Positions 36,497-45,852 of a stretch of 64,000 nt of DNA are shown piece after piece. Below the pieces are notes generated by a model. That model was not told the DNA's origin. It saw nothing but the letters and a program-made list of their open reading frames with translations, and searched no databases. The position numbers and the translations under genes were made by a program. The stretch is from an uncultured Saprospiraceae bacterium (lineage in GTDB: Bacteria > Bacteroidota > Bacteroidia > Chitinophagales > Saprospiraceae). Where the stretch lies: the NCBI GenBank assembly GCA_938015595.1, contig CALLPI010000016.1:170062-234061 (forward strand). The letters are read 5' to 3'. The first letter of the stretch is position 1; every line of letters starts with the position of its first letter.

Positions 36497-38113
36497 CTAC
36501 TCCTCTGGCGGGCCGGGATGTATAGTTTCACTTTTAGCAAACACCCCTAAATCCAACGTGCCCTTGCCGTGCCGATACTTGATTTCCCCCACTTTGGTGT
36601 AGGGCAAGTTGGGGTACGTATCGCGATGGATGATATACACAGCAGAGGTATCTGTGGGGCCAGCAGACCGGCGCACGATTTGCTGGCGCGTGTTGGTCAG
36701 GTAAAAAGCGTTGGTCAACTGCAGTTCGGTATCGCCGTAGATGTACATGGGCTTGTCTTTGAACTTTTGGCCAGCCTCTATGGTAGAAGTCCGCACCAGC
36801 GTGCCCCAGTCTTCGGCCAGCCGATCAGGTAGTACAAACCAGTTGAACCCCACGCGCATGAGCAGCAAGGCCAGCACAACTACTAGCAAGCGCCGCTCCT
36901 TATGTTTTCCATACAGCCACAGCAGCGCCACTGCCCCCAGTGCCAGCAGCGCCGTTTTCAGCGGCCAGTGCACAACCTGCTGCCCACGCACCCACCACAG
37001 CGGCACAAGGCTCAGTGACAAGATGCCTACCAATAGCAGGACATGAAACCCCTCCAGCAACCGAAAGTGCAAAGTGCGCCGCCCCGCATGCTCCTCATAC
37101 AAGCGCAAGCCTACGCCAAAAAACAGCGGCGCCAGCATGAGCAGGTAGCGCGGATATACCTCTGGCGAAAGCCAGTATACTACGATGTTGGCCAAAAAAA
37201 CTACCGATTGAAACACCGTAAACTCATCCTGCCGAATCCAGCGCCATACCTTGGGGTGCAATGCTAATATACCCATCAACGACCAGGGCAGGAAGTGGTA
37301 TGTCATTTCAAACGGGAAGGTAAGCAAATGTACCGCTGTTTGTTGCCATCCAAAATGAACCCCCGTGCGCTTGGCCGATTCCTGAAACAAAGTGCCAAAT
37401 ACATTGTCCAGGCTGTTGTACTGATGATACGCCCAGTAGTACCCCCCTACCAACAGCGCAAATAACCCTATGCCGGCCAGGTGCGACCAGGAAAATAACC
37501 GCCGCCACTGCCCTTTGTACCAAAACCACACCCCCAGCGTACAGCCCAAGAAAACCAATGCCGGCAGCCCTTTCATCAAAAAACCTGCTGCTGCCATCAG
37601 ATAGGCCCACAAGAAAAGCCGCCCATAGCGCCTACGCGCAAACTCATGGTACACTACCATAAATAAGCCGTACATCAACCACGAAAAACAGATGTCAATC
37701 AGGGCCAGCATGGAATCCCAAAAGAGAATACGCCCGCAGGTGATCAGTATCATAGCATGCAAAAAGCCGACTTTGACGCCGTAGCGCTGGCGCTTTACTA
37801 CAAACACCGTAGCCGCATAGCCGCACAGAAATAGCACGGAAGGGAGGCGCGCCGTCCACTCGTCTATGCGCCCTGATAAGTTGAAAAATAACAACAGTAT
37901 CCAGTTGTATAGCGGGGGTTTGTTGTAGTAGTATTCCCCCATAAGCGTGGGCGTGATGTAATTGCCCGACAGCTTCATCTCCAAAGCTACGAGTGAACGA
38001 ATGGCCTCATCGTCAATGAAGGTCATCATACCAAGGTTGATCAGCAACGCTGGAGGCAACAGCAGCAAAACCAGCGCATAGTAGAATTGGCCTTGTGAAA
38101 CCCATCTGCTCAT
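36497..38113 (-). CDS. GT39-family (ArnT/PMT-like) membrane glycosyltransferase
   Basis: A protein of about 538 residues with about 11 transmembrane segments and a C-terminal periplasmic domain (about 430-538). The first periplasmic loop holds MTFIDDEAIRSLVALEMKLS with the acidic pair expected for the catalytic aspartate, and GEYYYNKPPLYNWILLL, the K-P-P-L-Y-N-W signature typical of ArnT-like enzymes. It probably transfers a sugar from a polyprenyl phosphate to a lipid or protein acceptor. The start MSRWVSQGQ was preferred because it directly precedes the first membrane segment. A second GT39 gene lies upstream in the same orientation (55-bp gap), so they may form a unit. Confidence 0.85.
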   Translation of the reverse strand: MSRWVSQGQFYYALVLLLLPPALLINLGMMTFIDDEAIRSLVALEMKLSGNYITPTLMGEYYYNKPPLYNWILLLFFNLSGRIDEWTARLPSVLFLCGYAATVFVVKRQRYGVKVGFLHAMILITCGRILFWDSMLALIDICFSWLMYGLFMVVYHEFARRRYGRLFLWAYLMAAAGFLMKGLPALVFLGCTLGVWFWYKGQWRRLFSWSHLAGIGLFALLVGGYYWAYHQYNSLDNVFGTLFQESAKRTGVHFGWQQTAVHLLTFPFEMTYHFLPWSLMGILALHPKVWRWIRQDEFTVFQSVVFLANIVVYWLSPEVYPRYLLMLAPLFFGVGLRLYEEHAGRRTLHFRLLEGFHVLLLVGILSLSLVPLWWVRGQQVVHWPLKTALLALGAVALLWLYGKHKERRLLVVVLALLLMRVGFNWFVLPDRLAEDWGTLVRTSTIEAGQKFKDKPMYIYGDTELQLTNAFYLTNTRQQIVRRSAGPTDTSAVYIIHRDTYPNLPYTKVGEIKYRHGKGTLDLGVFAKSETIHPGPPEE

Positions 38114-38168
38114 GCATGTACCATTGGCCAGCAAAGCTAATACTCCGACACAACATTCGCCGTTACTT

Positions 38169-39878
38169 TTACTCGTGCATCAGCATGGGATACTGCCAGT
38201 TGCCCACCGGTAGAGGCGTAATGTCTTCGTACTGAAAGGCAAAGCCTAATTTGTAGCGCCCGGGAGGCAGGCTGGGCACTTTCATGGTAGCTCGTACCGT
38301 TTGTGTTTGTCCGGGCAGTAGGTCGGGCAGTGTACAAGACACTGGTACAAACTCGGCCAACTGCTTATACATGGCTCCATGCATCCAGCAGGCTACCAGT
38401 TGCAAGCGCGGTATAGCCGCCATGGGCAGCAAGTACGGGTAGGGATTGTGCAGCATCAGTTGGAGCGCCATGACATTGCCCGCATGCAAGGTATCCGGTA
38501 GCATTGCCGACTGGGGCTGCACTTTGTAAAAGGCGTAGAAGGTATCAATTGCTGTATAGGTAATCGTATCGCCCCTGTAGAGGAAGTATTTTTTCTTCGG
38601 CTGCGACTGCCCGCCTACCCACAGCACCGGGCGCAAGTGCATAGCTGCCTCTATATCCCAAAGGTCAAACTGGCTACGCCGGCTCTTGTACGTACCAGCC
38701 GAAAATACCTCCTTTTGACCCGTGTAAAAGGCATACAAAGACGCCCGCTGGTAAGAACGGCTAAAGATCACTGGGCGGCCACTGGCCAGTGCCGCCACTT
38801 CGCGGGCTAGTGGCTGCTGTTGATGTAAGTACCCCGGCAGCGGCAGCCATTGAAACGCAAACAATAGCCGCGCCAGTGCAACAATTATTAGAGTACCCAG
38901 TAAGACGCGCCCCGTGTAACGGTACAAATAGCTACGCGGCAACACATAAACATACGTCAGCAGCCACATGGGAATGGAAGCCGCCGCTACCCACTGGGGT
39001 TGCACATGCCCTCGAAATGTAGAAGCGAAAAAGAACAACAAAAAACCGCTCAAATTAACCGCCAACGCCCGCTCAAACACATCCGACCAGCGCACCGCCC
39101 TGAGCGCCTTCCACACCAATGGCCATATCAGCGGGTTGAAAATCAAAAAGACATTCAGCAAAAACTCCCCCACATACCACCACTTGAACTCCTGGCTGCG
39201 TTGCACTAAGTGATAGCGAAACGAAGGAAAATCATGTGCATACTGCCACCACAAATGTGGAGCAAAGCACAAAAGACCTACCGCACCAGCCAGATACAAC
39301 GGCCATTTGCGCCACAGGGCAGGATGAGACAACACCGTAAAGCCAATGAGTAAAGCCCCATGATACTTGCTGTACATCAGTGCAGCACTGACTACGCCCA
39401 GACATATGGCGTTGAGCACCGATGCCTGCCTAACAAAGCGCTGGTACGCCCAAAAAAATACTGATGCAAAAAACAACAACGGAGCATCGGGTGTAGCAAT
39501 AAAACCAAACACCTGAAAAATAACAATGGAAAAACCAATGCCAAAAAACCATCGCGCCTTATGCTTAAGCTCCGGCCACTGCGCCTGAGCCACGCGCCAC
39601 AATATCCACAGCGATGCCATCTGTGCCGCCACTGTCATCAAGCGCACCCCCAAAACGCCACCCATCCACTGGCCTGCAGCAATAAATAGGGCAATCATGG
39701 GTGGGTGGTCAAAGTAGCCAAAGTCCAGGCGCTGGCTGTACATCCAGTAGTAGGCCTCGTCTTCCGTCAGAGGGCTGCTTACCGCCTGCCAAAGGTTTAT
39801 CGAAGCCCATACGGCCACAATTCGCAGCGCTTCCGTGCGTTCTTTAGCTAATTGGTGGAACTCCGCCATTGCCGCCAT
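38169..39878 (-). CDS. GT39-family membrane glycosyltransferase
   Basis: A protein of about 569 residues with about 11 hydrophobic segments and a C-terminal beta-rich domain (about 440-569). The first loop contains SSPLTEDEAYYWMYSQRLDF followed by GYFDHPPMIALFIAAGQ, the D-E-A-Y-Y-W and D-H-P-P motifs of GT39/dolichyl-phosphate-mannose-type transferases. Start ATG 39878 was chosen; ATG 39869 is an alternative. It heads a probable two-gene unit with the GT39 gene downstream and is divergent from the chaperone operon. The acceptor is unknown. Confidence 0.87.
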   Translation of the reverse strand: MAAMAEFHQLAKERTEALRIVAVWASINLWQAVSSPLTEDEAYYWMYSQRLDFGYFDHPPMIALFIAAGQWMGGVLGVRLMTVAAQMASLWILWRVAQAQWPELKHKARWFFGIGFSIVIFQVFGFIATPDAPLLFFASVFFWAYQRFVRQASVLNAICLGVVSAALMYSKYHGALLIGFTVLSHPALWRKWPLYLAGAVGLLCFAPHLWWQYAHDFPSFRYHLVQRSQEFKWWYVGEFLLNVFLIFNPLIWPLVWKALRAVRWSDVFERALAVNLSGFLLFFFASTFRGHVQPQWVAAASIPMWLLTYVYVLPRSYLYRYTGRVLLGTLIIVALARLLFAFQWLPLPGYLHQQQPLAREVAALASGRPVIFSRSYQRASLYAFYTGQKEVFSAGTYKSRRSQFDLWDIEAAMHLRPVLWVGGQSQPKKKYFLYRGDTITYTAIDTFYAFYKVQPQSAMLPDTLHAGNVMALQLMLHNPYPYLLPMAAIPRLQLVACWMHGAMYKQLAEFVPVSCTLPDLLPGQTQTVRATMKVPSLPPGRYKLGFAFQYEDITPLPVGNWQYPMLMHE

Positions 39879-39926
39879 ATTTACACCCACAAAAAAAGCA
39901 AAAATTTAAAATCGCAAACTTATCGC

Positions 39927-39934
39927 TACCTTTG
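39927..39934 (+). promoter_or_regulatory. Promoter -7 element for the PpiC/SurA operon
   Basis: TACCTTTG, an exact TAnnTTTG match 28 bp upstream of the ATG at 39962. It fixes that start over an earlier in-frame codon. Confidence 0.65.
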
Positions 39935-39961
39935 CACCCTCTAAAAAAATGCTTCATTGCA

Positions 39962-41941
39962 ATGAATACCAAGATTGTGAAGTTGCTACTACTGCCACTG
40001 CTGCTCTGCTCCGGCACGCTAATTGCCCAAAACAATAATGACCCCGTACTCTTTACGGTGCATAACACACCAGTGCATGTATCGGAGTTTACCTACATCT
40101 ACGCCAAAACCAATGGCAAAAATGCCGACTTCTCCCGCAAATCGCTGGAAGAGTACCTCGATCTCTATGTCAAGTTTAAACTCAAGGTGCAGAAAGCCCG
40201 CGATATGCACATTGACACTATCGCCTCTCTGCGCAGCGAGCTGGATGGCTACCGCCGGCAATTGGCCGACTCCTACCTGGTGGACAAGGAAGTGACCGAG
40301 AAACTAGCCCGCGAAGCCCACGAGCGTATGAAGCAAGACGTGGACTTGTACCACATCTTCTTTGCCGTGCCCGCCAATGCTTCGCCCGCCGACACCCTGG
40401 CTGCCTTCCAAAAAGCTCAGGATATCTTGAAAAAACTCTACGCCGGCGCTGATTTTGCCGAAATGGCCGCCGCGCATTCCGACGACAAATCCGCACTCAA
40501 CAACGGCGGCCATATTGGCTACGTCACGGCAGTATTTCCCAACGGCATGTACGCGCTCGAAAGAGCAGCCTACTCCGCTCCCATTAACACACTGGTAGGC
40601 CCCGTGCGCAGCGCCGCTGGCTATCACATTCTCAAAATTGGAGGCCGGCGTCCAGCGCGCGGCGAAGTCGAAGTAGCACACATCCTCATACGCCGCCAAG
40701 AAGGCATGGAGGCAGAGGCCAAGCGCCGCATTGACAGCATCTATCAGCAGTTGCAAGCCGGCGAACCCTTCGAGCAACTCGCCGCCCTCTCCGACGACCG
40801 CAACTCCGGCCCCCGCGGCGGTTATCTGGGCTTCTTTGGCATTCAGCGCTACGAGCTGCCCTTCGAAGACGCCGCCTTCAGCATTGCTAAAGACGGTGAC
40901 TACAGCAAACCCTTCGAATCCTCCGCCGGCTGGCACATCATCAAACGTATCAGCAAACGCGACATCCAGCCTTTTGAAGTGGAAAAACCCCGCATCGAAG
41001 CCCGTATCAAAAATGATGAGCGCTTCGAGGAGGCGCGCCGCGCCATGATTGCCAACATCCGCCGTGAAAATCAGTTCCGCGAAAACCCTCAAGCCCTGGC
41101 ACAATTTATCGCTGGACTGGACGACAGTTTCCTCACCTTCCGATGGAAACCCTCCGAACAGAAATCTCAGGACATACTCTTCACCCTCGGTAAAGACTTC
41201 AAAGCCACTGTAGCCGACTTTGAAGACTACCTGGCCAACTCCGCCCGCAAACGTCTGCGCTACACCGGTACTGTGGAAACTGCCGAAGCTGCTCGCCTGC
41301 TCTACAACGAATTTGTGGACGACGCCTGCATGAAGTTTGAAGAAGCCAACCTGGCCGACAAATACCCCGACTTCAAAGCCCTCATGCGAGAGTACGAAGA
41401 AGGCATCCTGCTCTTTGAAGCTACTAAAATACAGGTATGGGACAGAGCCTCCCAGGACAGCGCCGGCCTGGAGCAGTTTTTCCACAAAGTCATTAAAGGT
41501 AAGTACCGCTGGGACGAACGCGCCATCGTACACCACTGGAAAGTGGCCCCTGAAGGCAAAGACCAAATAGGCGAAATACTGAAAATGGCCGCCAAAAACC
41601 CTGCCGCCAAAGTGCTGGAAAAATTCAACACCGGCGACAAAGAAATCCTCTCCTTCGAAGAAAAAACATGGGAGCGCACCAAAGCACCCTCTGGCCTTAA
41701 TGAAGACAAATGGAAGGTAGGCGCCATGACCGCAGCCTCCGAAGACCCCAAAACTAAAGAATGGACCTTTGCCCGCATTGAAAAAATCATACCCCCGAAA
41801 GACAAAACCCTCAAGGAAGCACGAGGCTACATCGTAGCGGACTACCAGGACTGGCTCGAGCAACAATGGGTGGAACAACTACGAAAAGAGTACAAAGTAG
41901 AAATCAACCGCAACGTATTTGAAAAACTCATCAAGTCTTGA
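39962..41941 (+). CDS. Periplasmic peptidyl-prolyl isomerase with two parvulin domains
   Basis: A 659-residue secreted chaperone. The signal peptide MNTKIVKLLLLPLLLCSGTL is cut near LIAQ. An N-terminal helical SurA-like region follows, then parvulin domain 1 (about residues 130-230; LYHIFFAVPANASPADT, ALNNGGHIGYVTAVFPNG) and domain 2 (about 235-340; VEVAHILIRRQEGMEAEAK, SGPRGGYLGFFGIQRYELPF). A long C-terminal helical part of unknown fold ends the protein. It probably escorts outer-membrane proteins across the periplasm. It is the first gene of a tight three-gene operon in which all products are envelope-targeted. Confidence 0.9.
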   Translation: MNTKIVKLLLLPLLLCSGTLIAQNNNDPVLFTVHNTPVHVSEFTYIYAKTNGKNADFSRKSLEEYLDLYVKFKLKVQKARDMHIDTIASLRSELDGYRRQLADSYLVDKEVTEKLAREAHERMKQDVDLYHIFFAVPANASPADTLAAFQKAQDILKKLYAGADFAEMAAAHSDDKSALNNGGHIGYVTAVFPNGMYALERAAYSAPINTLVGPVRSAAGYHILKIGGRRPARGEVEVAHILIRRQEGMEAEAKRRIDSIYQQLQAGEPFEQLAALSDDRNSGPRGGYLGFFGIQRYELPFEDAAFSIAKDGDYSKPFESSAGWHIIKRISKRDIQPFEVEKPRIEARIKNDERFEEARRAMIANIRRENQFRENPQALAQFIAGLDDSFLTFRWKPSEQKSQDILFTLGKDFKATVADFEDYLANSARKRLRYTGTVETAEAARLLYNEFVDDACMKFEEANLADKYPDFKALMREYEEGILLFEATKIQVWDRASQDSAGLEQFFHKVIKGKYRWDERAIVHHWKVAPEGKDQIGEILKMAAKNPAAKVLEKFNTGDKEILSFEEKTWERTKAPSGLNEDKWKVGAMTAASEDPKTKEWTFARIEKIIPPKDKTLKEARGYIVADYQDWLEQQWVEQLRKEYKVEINRNVFEKLIKS

Positions 41942-41952
41942 TCTCGAATACC

Positions 41953-42807
41953 ATGCTCCGTTGGTGTTGGTTGCCCTTTATTTGCCTGCTTGCCATGGCG
42001 GGAGTCGGCTGCCAGAAAAGCAAAAAAGCACAAAGCGACCGCCTACTGGCCAGGGTGTTCAATCGAACGCTGTACCTATCTGAGTTAGACGGCATGTTTC
42101 CAAAAGGCGAAGACAGTTCTCTCGTCATCAACGCCTACATCGAGCGCTGGATACGCGAAGCCCTCTTGCTGCACGAAGCCGAGCGCAACATACCCAGCGA
42201 CCTGAATATTGACAAACTCGTGCGCGACTATCGCGCCTCGCTCGTGCGCCATAGCTACGAACAAGTACTAGTAGAGCGATACCTGGACTCCATCGTGACT
42301 AAAGAAGAACTAGAGGCCTTCTACGAAAACAATAAGGAGCAATACCAGCTGGAAACACCCATTATGCGCTGTTTCTTTATTAAAGTGCCCCAACCAGTTT
42401 ACCGCAGTGACGAACTTAGACGTCTATGGAATAGCAACAAACCGGAAGACTATCAGAAACTGGTGCAATATTGCTCCGAGTTTGCCGAAGCGCACCTCCT
42501 CGAAGACAGCACCTGGCACAAGGTGGAAGACATTGCCGCCGAGCTACCGCCCGGCATCCTGTCGCCCGACAATCCAGGGTCGAAAAAAGAAATCACCCTG
42601 CGCGACGACAAGTACGAATACTACCTGCGCATCCTCGAGTTGAAGAACCGAAAGGAAATCGCACCCTTCAACTATATCGAAAACCAGGCGCGCCGCTTTA
42701 TCCTGCGCAGCCGCATTGACAAACTACTGGAAGAGAAAAAAAGAGACATGTACGAAATAGAACTTCGAAAAGGCAACGTAGAAATCTTTTCTTACAAGAA
42801 AGAATAA
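41953..42807 (+). CDS. Lipoprotein with SurA-like N-terminal region, putative chaperone
   Basis: A 284-residue lipoprotein. The signal MLRWCWLPFICLLAMAGVGC ends in a lipobox-like G-V-G-C. The mature part starts with a lysine-rich linker and then LARVFNRTLYLSELDGMFPK, which resembles the SurA N-terminal pattern in which a strand precedes the segment binding client proteins. It is helical and charged, with no recognisable parvulin active site. It starts 11 bp after the preceding stop and is followed by a SurA-like gene 62 bp later, so it is probably an OMP-assembly partner. The function is inferred from context. Confidence 0.75.
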   Translation: MLRWCWLPFICLLAMAGVGCQKSKKAQSDRLLARVFNRTLYLSELDGMFPKGEDSSLVINAYIERWIREALLLHEAERNIPSDLNIDKLVRDYRASLVRHSYEQVLVERYLDSIVTKEELEAFYENNKEQYQLETPIMRCFFIKVPQPVYRSDELRRLWNSNKPEDYQKLVQYCSEFAEAHLLEDSTWHKVEDIAAELPPGILSPDNPGSKKEITLRDDKYEYYLRILELKNRKEIAPFNYIENQARRFILRSRIDKLLEEKKRDMYEIELRKGNVEIFSYKKE

Positions 42808-42869
42808 CTACCTGCAGCGCTATAAATACTTGAATACCTTTGGGATTTTTCAATACACATTTCGATGCT

Positions 42870-44228
42870 ATGCACCTCCGAACCTTCATCCTCACGTTTT
42901 TAACTTTACTGGCGCTATCCGGCTCCGCACAGAAGCGCGCCATCCTCGACAAAGTAGTAGCGGTAGTAGGCAGCGAAATCATCCTACTGTCCGATCTGGA
43001 AGAGCAATACGCCTACTTGGAGAGCCAGCGCGGCGTGCTGCCCCCCAATGCGCGCTGCACTGTACTGGGCAACATTATGCTGAACAAACTCCTGCTCAAC
43101 CAGGCTAAATTAGACAGCGTGGTGGTCAGCGATGCCGAAGTAGAAGACGAAATCAATGCCCGCATTGACCGCATCCTCGCCTACATGAACAACGACATTG
43201 CCACCTTTGAAAACTACTACGGCCAAACAATCGCCGAAGTGCGCGACCAAATGCGCGAAGACCAGAAAAATCAGGTCATCACCCAGCGCATGCAAGCAAA
43301 AATTCAAAGTGGCATCACCATCACTCCCTCTGAAGTTAAGGCTTTCTTCAACCGTATCCCACGCGATAGCCTCCCCTACTTCAACGCTGAAGTAGAGATC
43401 AGCGAAATCGTATATAAACCCAAGGTAAACCCCGACGAACGCCGGCGCGCTATTGAAAAACTGGAAAACCTGCGCAAGCGCATCGTAGAGAACGGCGAGG
43501 ACTTTGGCGCTCTAGCACGCAAATTCTCCGACGACGGCGGCTCGGCCAGAGCCGACGGCAACCTGGGCTGGACCAAGCGCGGCGTATTCGTGCCTACCTT
43601 TGAAGCCGCCGCCTACAAACTGGAAAAAGGCGAAATCTCACCCATTATTGAAACGGAGTTTGGCTTCCACATCATCCAGTTACTAGATCGACGCGGCAAC
43701 ACCATCAATACACGCCACATCCTCATCAAACCGGAAATCACCCGCGACGACCAGCAAATGGCCTACCGCTTTCTGGACTCCGTGCGCACGCTCATCCTCA
43801 GCGACTCCATCAGCTTCTCACTCGCTGTCAAGCGCTTTGGATACAAGGAAGTACAAAGCTACAACAACGACGGGCGCATAGTCAATCCCGCCTCCGGCAA
43901 CAGCTTCTTCCAGGTGAACGAACTCGACCCCGACATCTATTTCGCTATTGACACCCTCAAGGTAGGCAGTATTTCCAAACCCTTTGAGTTTGATGGCCCC
44001 GACGGCGAAACCTACTATCGCATCGTAAAACTCCTCTCGCGCACACCGCCGCACCGCGCCAGCCTGGCTCAGGACTACTCCAAGATACAAAAAGCCGCCA
44101 TCGAAGCTAAAAAAGCCGAGACCCTCTCCCAGTGGGTCACCGAAAAAATCAACAGCACCTACATCTTCATTGACCCGGCCTATGCCAACTGCCAAGAACT
44201 GGAAAAATGGAATAACGGATTAAGATAA
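42870..44228 (+). CDS. SurA-like periplasmic peptidyl-prolyl isomerase
   Basis: A 452-residue periplasmic chaperone. The signal peptide MHLRTFILTFLTLLALSGSA is followed by the SurA N-domain start AILDKVVAVVGSEIILLSDL. The parvulin domain 1 (about residues 165-275) shows FGALARKFSDDGGSARADGN, LGWTKRGVFVPTFEAAAYKL and IETEFGFHIIQLLDRRG. A second, more divergent domain (about 280-400; INTRHILIKPEITRDDQQMA) follows. It is the third gene of the operon and the closest of the three to classical SurA. The start MHLRTFILT was chosen for its signal peptide; an upstream TTG codon would add ten residues. Confidence 0.91.
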   Translation: MHLRTFILTFLTLLALSGSAQKRAILDKVVAVVGSEIILLSDLEEQYAYLESQRGVLPPNARCTVLGNIMLNKLLLNQAKLDSVVVSDAEVEDEINARIDRILAYMNNDIATFENYYGQTIAEVRDQMREDQKNQVITQRMQAKIQSGITITPSEVKAFFNRIPRDSLPYFNAEVEISEIVYKPKVNPDERRRAIEKLENLRKRIVENGEDFGALARKFSDDGGSARADGNLGWTKRGVFVPTFEAAAYKLEKGEISPIIETEFGFHIIQLLDRRGNTINTRHILIKPEITRDDQQMAYRFLDSVRTLILSDSISFSLAVKRFGYKEVQSYNNDGRIVNPASGNSFFQVNELDPDIYFAIDTLKVGSISKPFEFDGPDGETYYRIVKLLSRTPPHRASLAQDYSKIQKAAIEAKKAETLSQWVTEKINSTYIFIDPAYANCQELEKWNNGLR

Positions 44229-44252
44229 AGGGGGGGGCAGAAAATGCCTCAT

Positions 44253-44268
44253 TGTGAACTTTATCACA
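44253..44268 (+). promoter_or_regulatory. Palindrome matching the CRP-type consensus
   Basis: TGTGAACTTTATCACA is an exact TGTGA-N6-TCACA inverted repeat, centred about 31 bp upstream of the -7-like element of the downstream gene. It is the E. coli CRP consensus; Crp/Fnr-family regulators are common in Bacteroidota, but binding here is inference. Confidence 0.5.
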
Positions 44269-44273
44269 TATTA

Positions 44274-44291
44274 GCATGATCAATATCATGC
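44274..44291 (+). promoter_or_regulatory. Second palindrome overlapping the promoter
   Basis: GCATGAT-CAAT-ATCATGC, a perfect 7-bp inverted repeat with a 4-bp centre resembling the FNR-type layout. It lies in the spacer immediately before the -7-like element CATCTTTG (44291-44298), so a bound protein would contact RNA polymerase or block it. Confidence 0.5.
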
Positions 44292-44364
44292 ATCTTTGCA
44301 GCACAACAGATAAAAAGTTGCGAAACTAATCTATTTGTGAAATTTTTAACCAAAATAATTGACC

Positions 44365-45816
44365 ATGAAAGTCGAACAAATCTATACCGGTTGCCTGGCT
44401 GAAGCGGCTTACTACATCGAAAGCGAAGGCGAAGCTGTCATCATAGACCCTCTGCGCGAAACCCAGCCCTACATCGAAAAACTGCAAAAAGAAGGTGCTA
44501 CCCTCAAGTACATTTTTGAGACGCACTTCCATGCCGACTTTGTGTCTGGCCACCTCGACCTGGCCAAGAAAACCGGCGCCACTATCGTGTACGGCCCTGG
44601 AGCAGCCACCGAGTTTGAAAAATACGAAGCTCAAGACGGCGAAGAAATCCGCGTAGGCAGAGTGACCTTTAAAGTACTTCACACGCCGGGGCATACGCCG
44701 GAGTCCACCACCTACCTACTGCGCGACGAAAACGGCAAAGACTACGCTATCTTCACTGGAGATACCCTCTTCATTGGCGATGTTGGCCGCCCCGACCTGG
44801 CGCAAAAAACCGGCTCCATTACCAAAGAAGATCTAGCCGGCTGGCTCTACGATAGCCTGCGCACCAAAATCATGCCCCTGGCTGACGATGTCATCGTGTA
44901 TCCTGCACACGGGGCCGGCTCCGCCTGTGGCAAAAACATGAGCAGTGAAACCTGGGATACCCTCGGCAACCAGAAAAAGACCAACTACGCCCTGCGCGCC
45001 AACATGACCAAGGAAGAGTTCATTGCTGAAGTCACTGCCGGCCTCTTGCCGCCGCCCCAATACTTTGCCAAAAACGCCATGCTCAACAAAAAGGGCTACG
45101 GCAGCTTCGACGACGTGCTGCAGCGCGGTGCAGTACCACTCAGCCCTGCCGAGTTCGAACTCATCGTGGAAAGTGAAAGCGCGCTCATCCTCGACACCCG
45201 CCACGAAAATATTTTCAAGGAGGGCTTTATCCCCGGCTCCATCTTCATCGGTATTGACGGTACGTTTGCACCTTGGGTGGGCGCCCTCATCGTGGACTTA
45301 CACCAGCCTATCGTCATCGTTGCCCCTGAAGGCCGTGAAGAAGAAGTCATTACTCGCCTGGCGCGCGTGGGCTACGACAATACCCTCGGATACCTCAAGG
45401 GCGGCATTCAGGCCTGGATAGACTCCGGCAGACCGATAGATACTATCGAATCCGTGACTGCCGACGAACTAGCCCTGCGGCTGAAAGCCGGCGCCGTGCA
45501 GAATTACCTCGACGTACGCAAGCCCACCGAGTACCTGTCTCAACATGCCGTAGATGCTGTTAATTTCCCGCTGGATTACCTAAACCAAAATATGCACCGC
45601 TTGGACTCCCGCCAAACTTACTATGTGCAATGCCTAGGCGGATACCGCTCTATGATCATGGCCTCCATTCTCAAAGCCAGGGGGTTCCGCAATGTAGTGG
45701 ACGTAACAGGCGGCTGGCGCGCAGTGGAAGCCTCCGCAGTACCCAAAACCGACTGGATGTGCCCTACCTCCATACCGCAAGATGTTATTGATAAGGCAGT
45801 CCATGCCGTGATTTAA
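44365..45816 (+). CDS. Persulfide dioxygenase-like metallo-beta-lactamase protein fused to two rhodanese domains
   Basis: A 483-residue cytoplasmic sulfur-metabolism enzyme. The N-terminal MBL-fold domain (about residues 1-245) has FETHFHADFVSGHLDLAKK, VLHTPGHTPESTTYLL and FTGDTLFIGDVGRPDLAQ, the pattern of ETHE1/persulfide dioxygenase. The THxHxD motif is followed by Phe rather than His, consistent with one metal ion. Rhodanese 1 (about 260-355) lacks the active-site cysteine: its loop reads VAPEGREEE. Rhodanese 2 (about 365-470) keeps it in YVQCLGGYRSM. The fusion suggests oxidation of glutathione/CoA-persulfide coupled to sulfur transfer. Two palindromes lie at the promoter. Confidence 0.9.
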   Translation: MKVEQIYTGCLAEAAYYIESEGEAVIIDPLRETQPYIEKLQKEGATLKYIFETHFHADFVSGHLDLAKKTGATIVYGPGAATEFEKYEAQDGEEIRVGRVTFKVLHTPGHTPESTTYLLRDENGKDYAIFTGDTLFIGDVGRPDLAQKTGSITKEDLAGWLYDSLRTKIMPLADDVIVYPAHGAGSACGKNMSSETWDTLGNQKKTNYALRANMTKEEFIAEVTAGLLPPPQYFAKNAMLNKKGYGSFDDVLQRGAVPLSPAEFELIVESESALILDTRHENIFKEGFIPGSIFIGIDGTFAPWVGALIVDLHQPIVIVAPEGREEEVITRLARVGYDNTLGYLKGGIQAWIDSGRPIDTIESVTADELALRLKAGAVQNYLDVRKPTEYLSQHAVDAVNFPLDYLNQNMHRLDSRQTYYVQCLGGYRSMIMASILKARGFRNVVDVTGGWRAVEASAVPKTDWMCPTSIPQDVIDKAVHAVI

Positions 45817-45852
45817 GCCAAAGCCACATATTTAACGCTGACACAACTACAG

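Noticed and set aside
36160..36602. Open frames on both strands between hppA and the GT39 gene
   Set aside because: No promoters, no domains, low-complexity Pro/Ser/Arg content, partly covering the hppA terminator.
40304..41878. Minus-strand frame of 524 codons opposite the first parvulin gene
   Set aside because: Phe/Val/Gly-rich antisense frame without domains; the plus-strand gene has a signal peptide and two parvulin domains.
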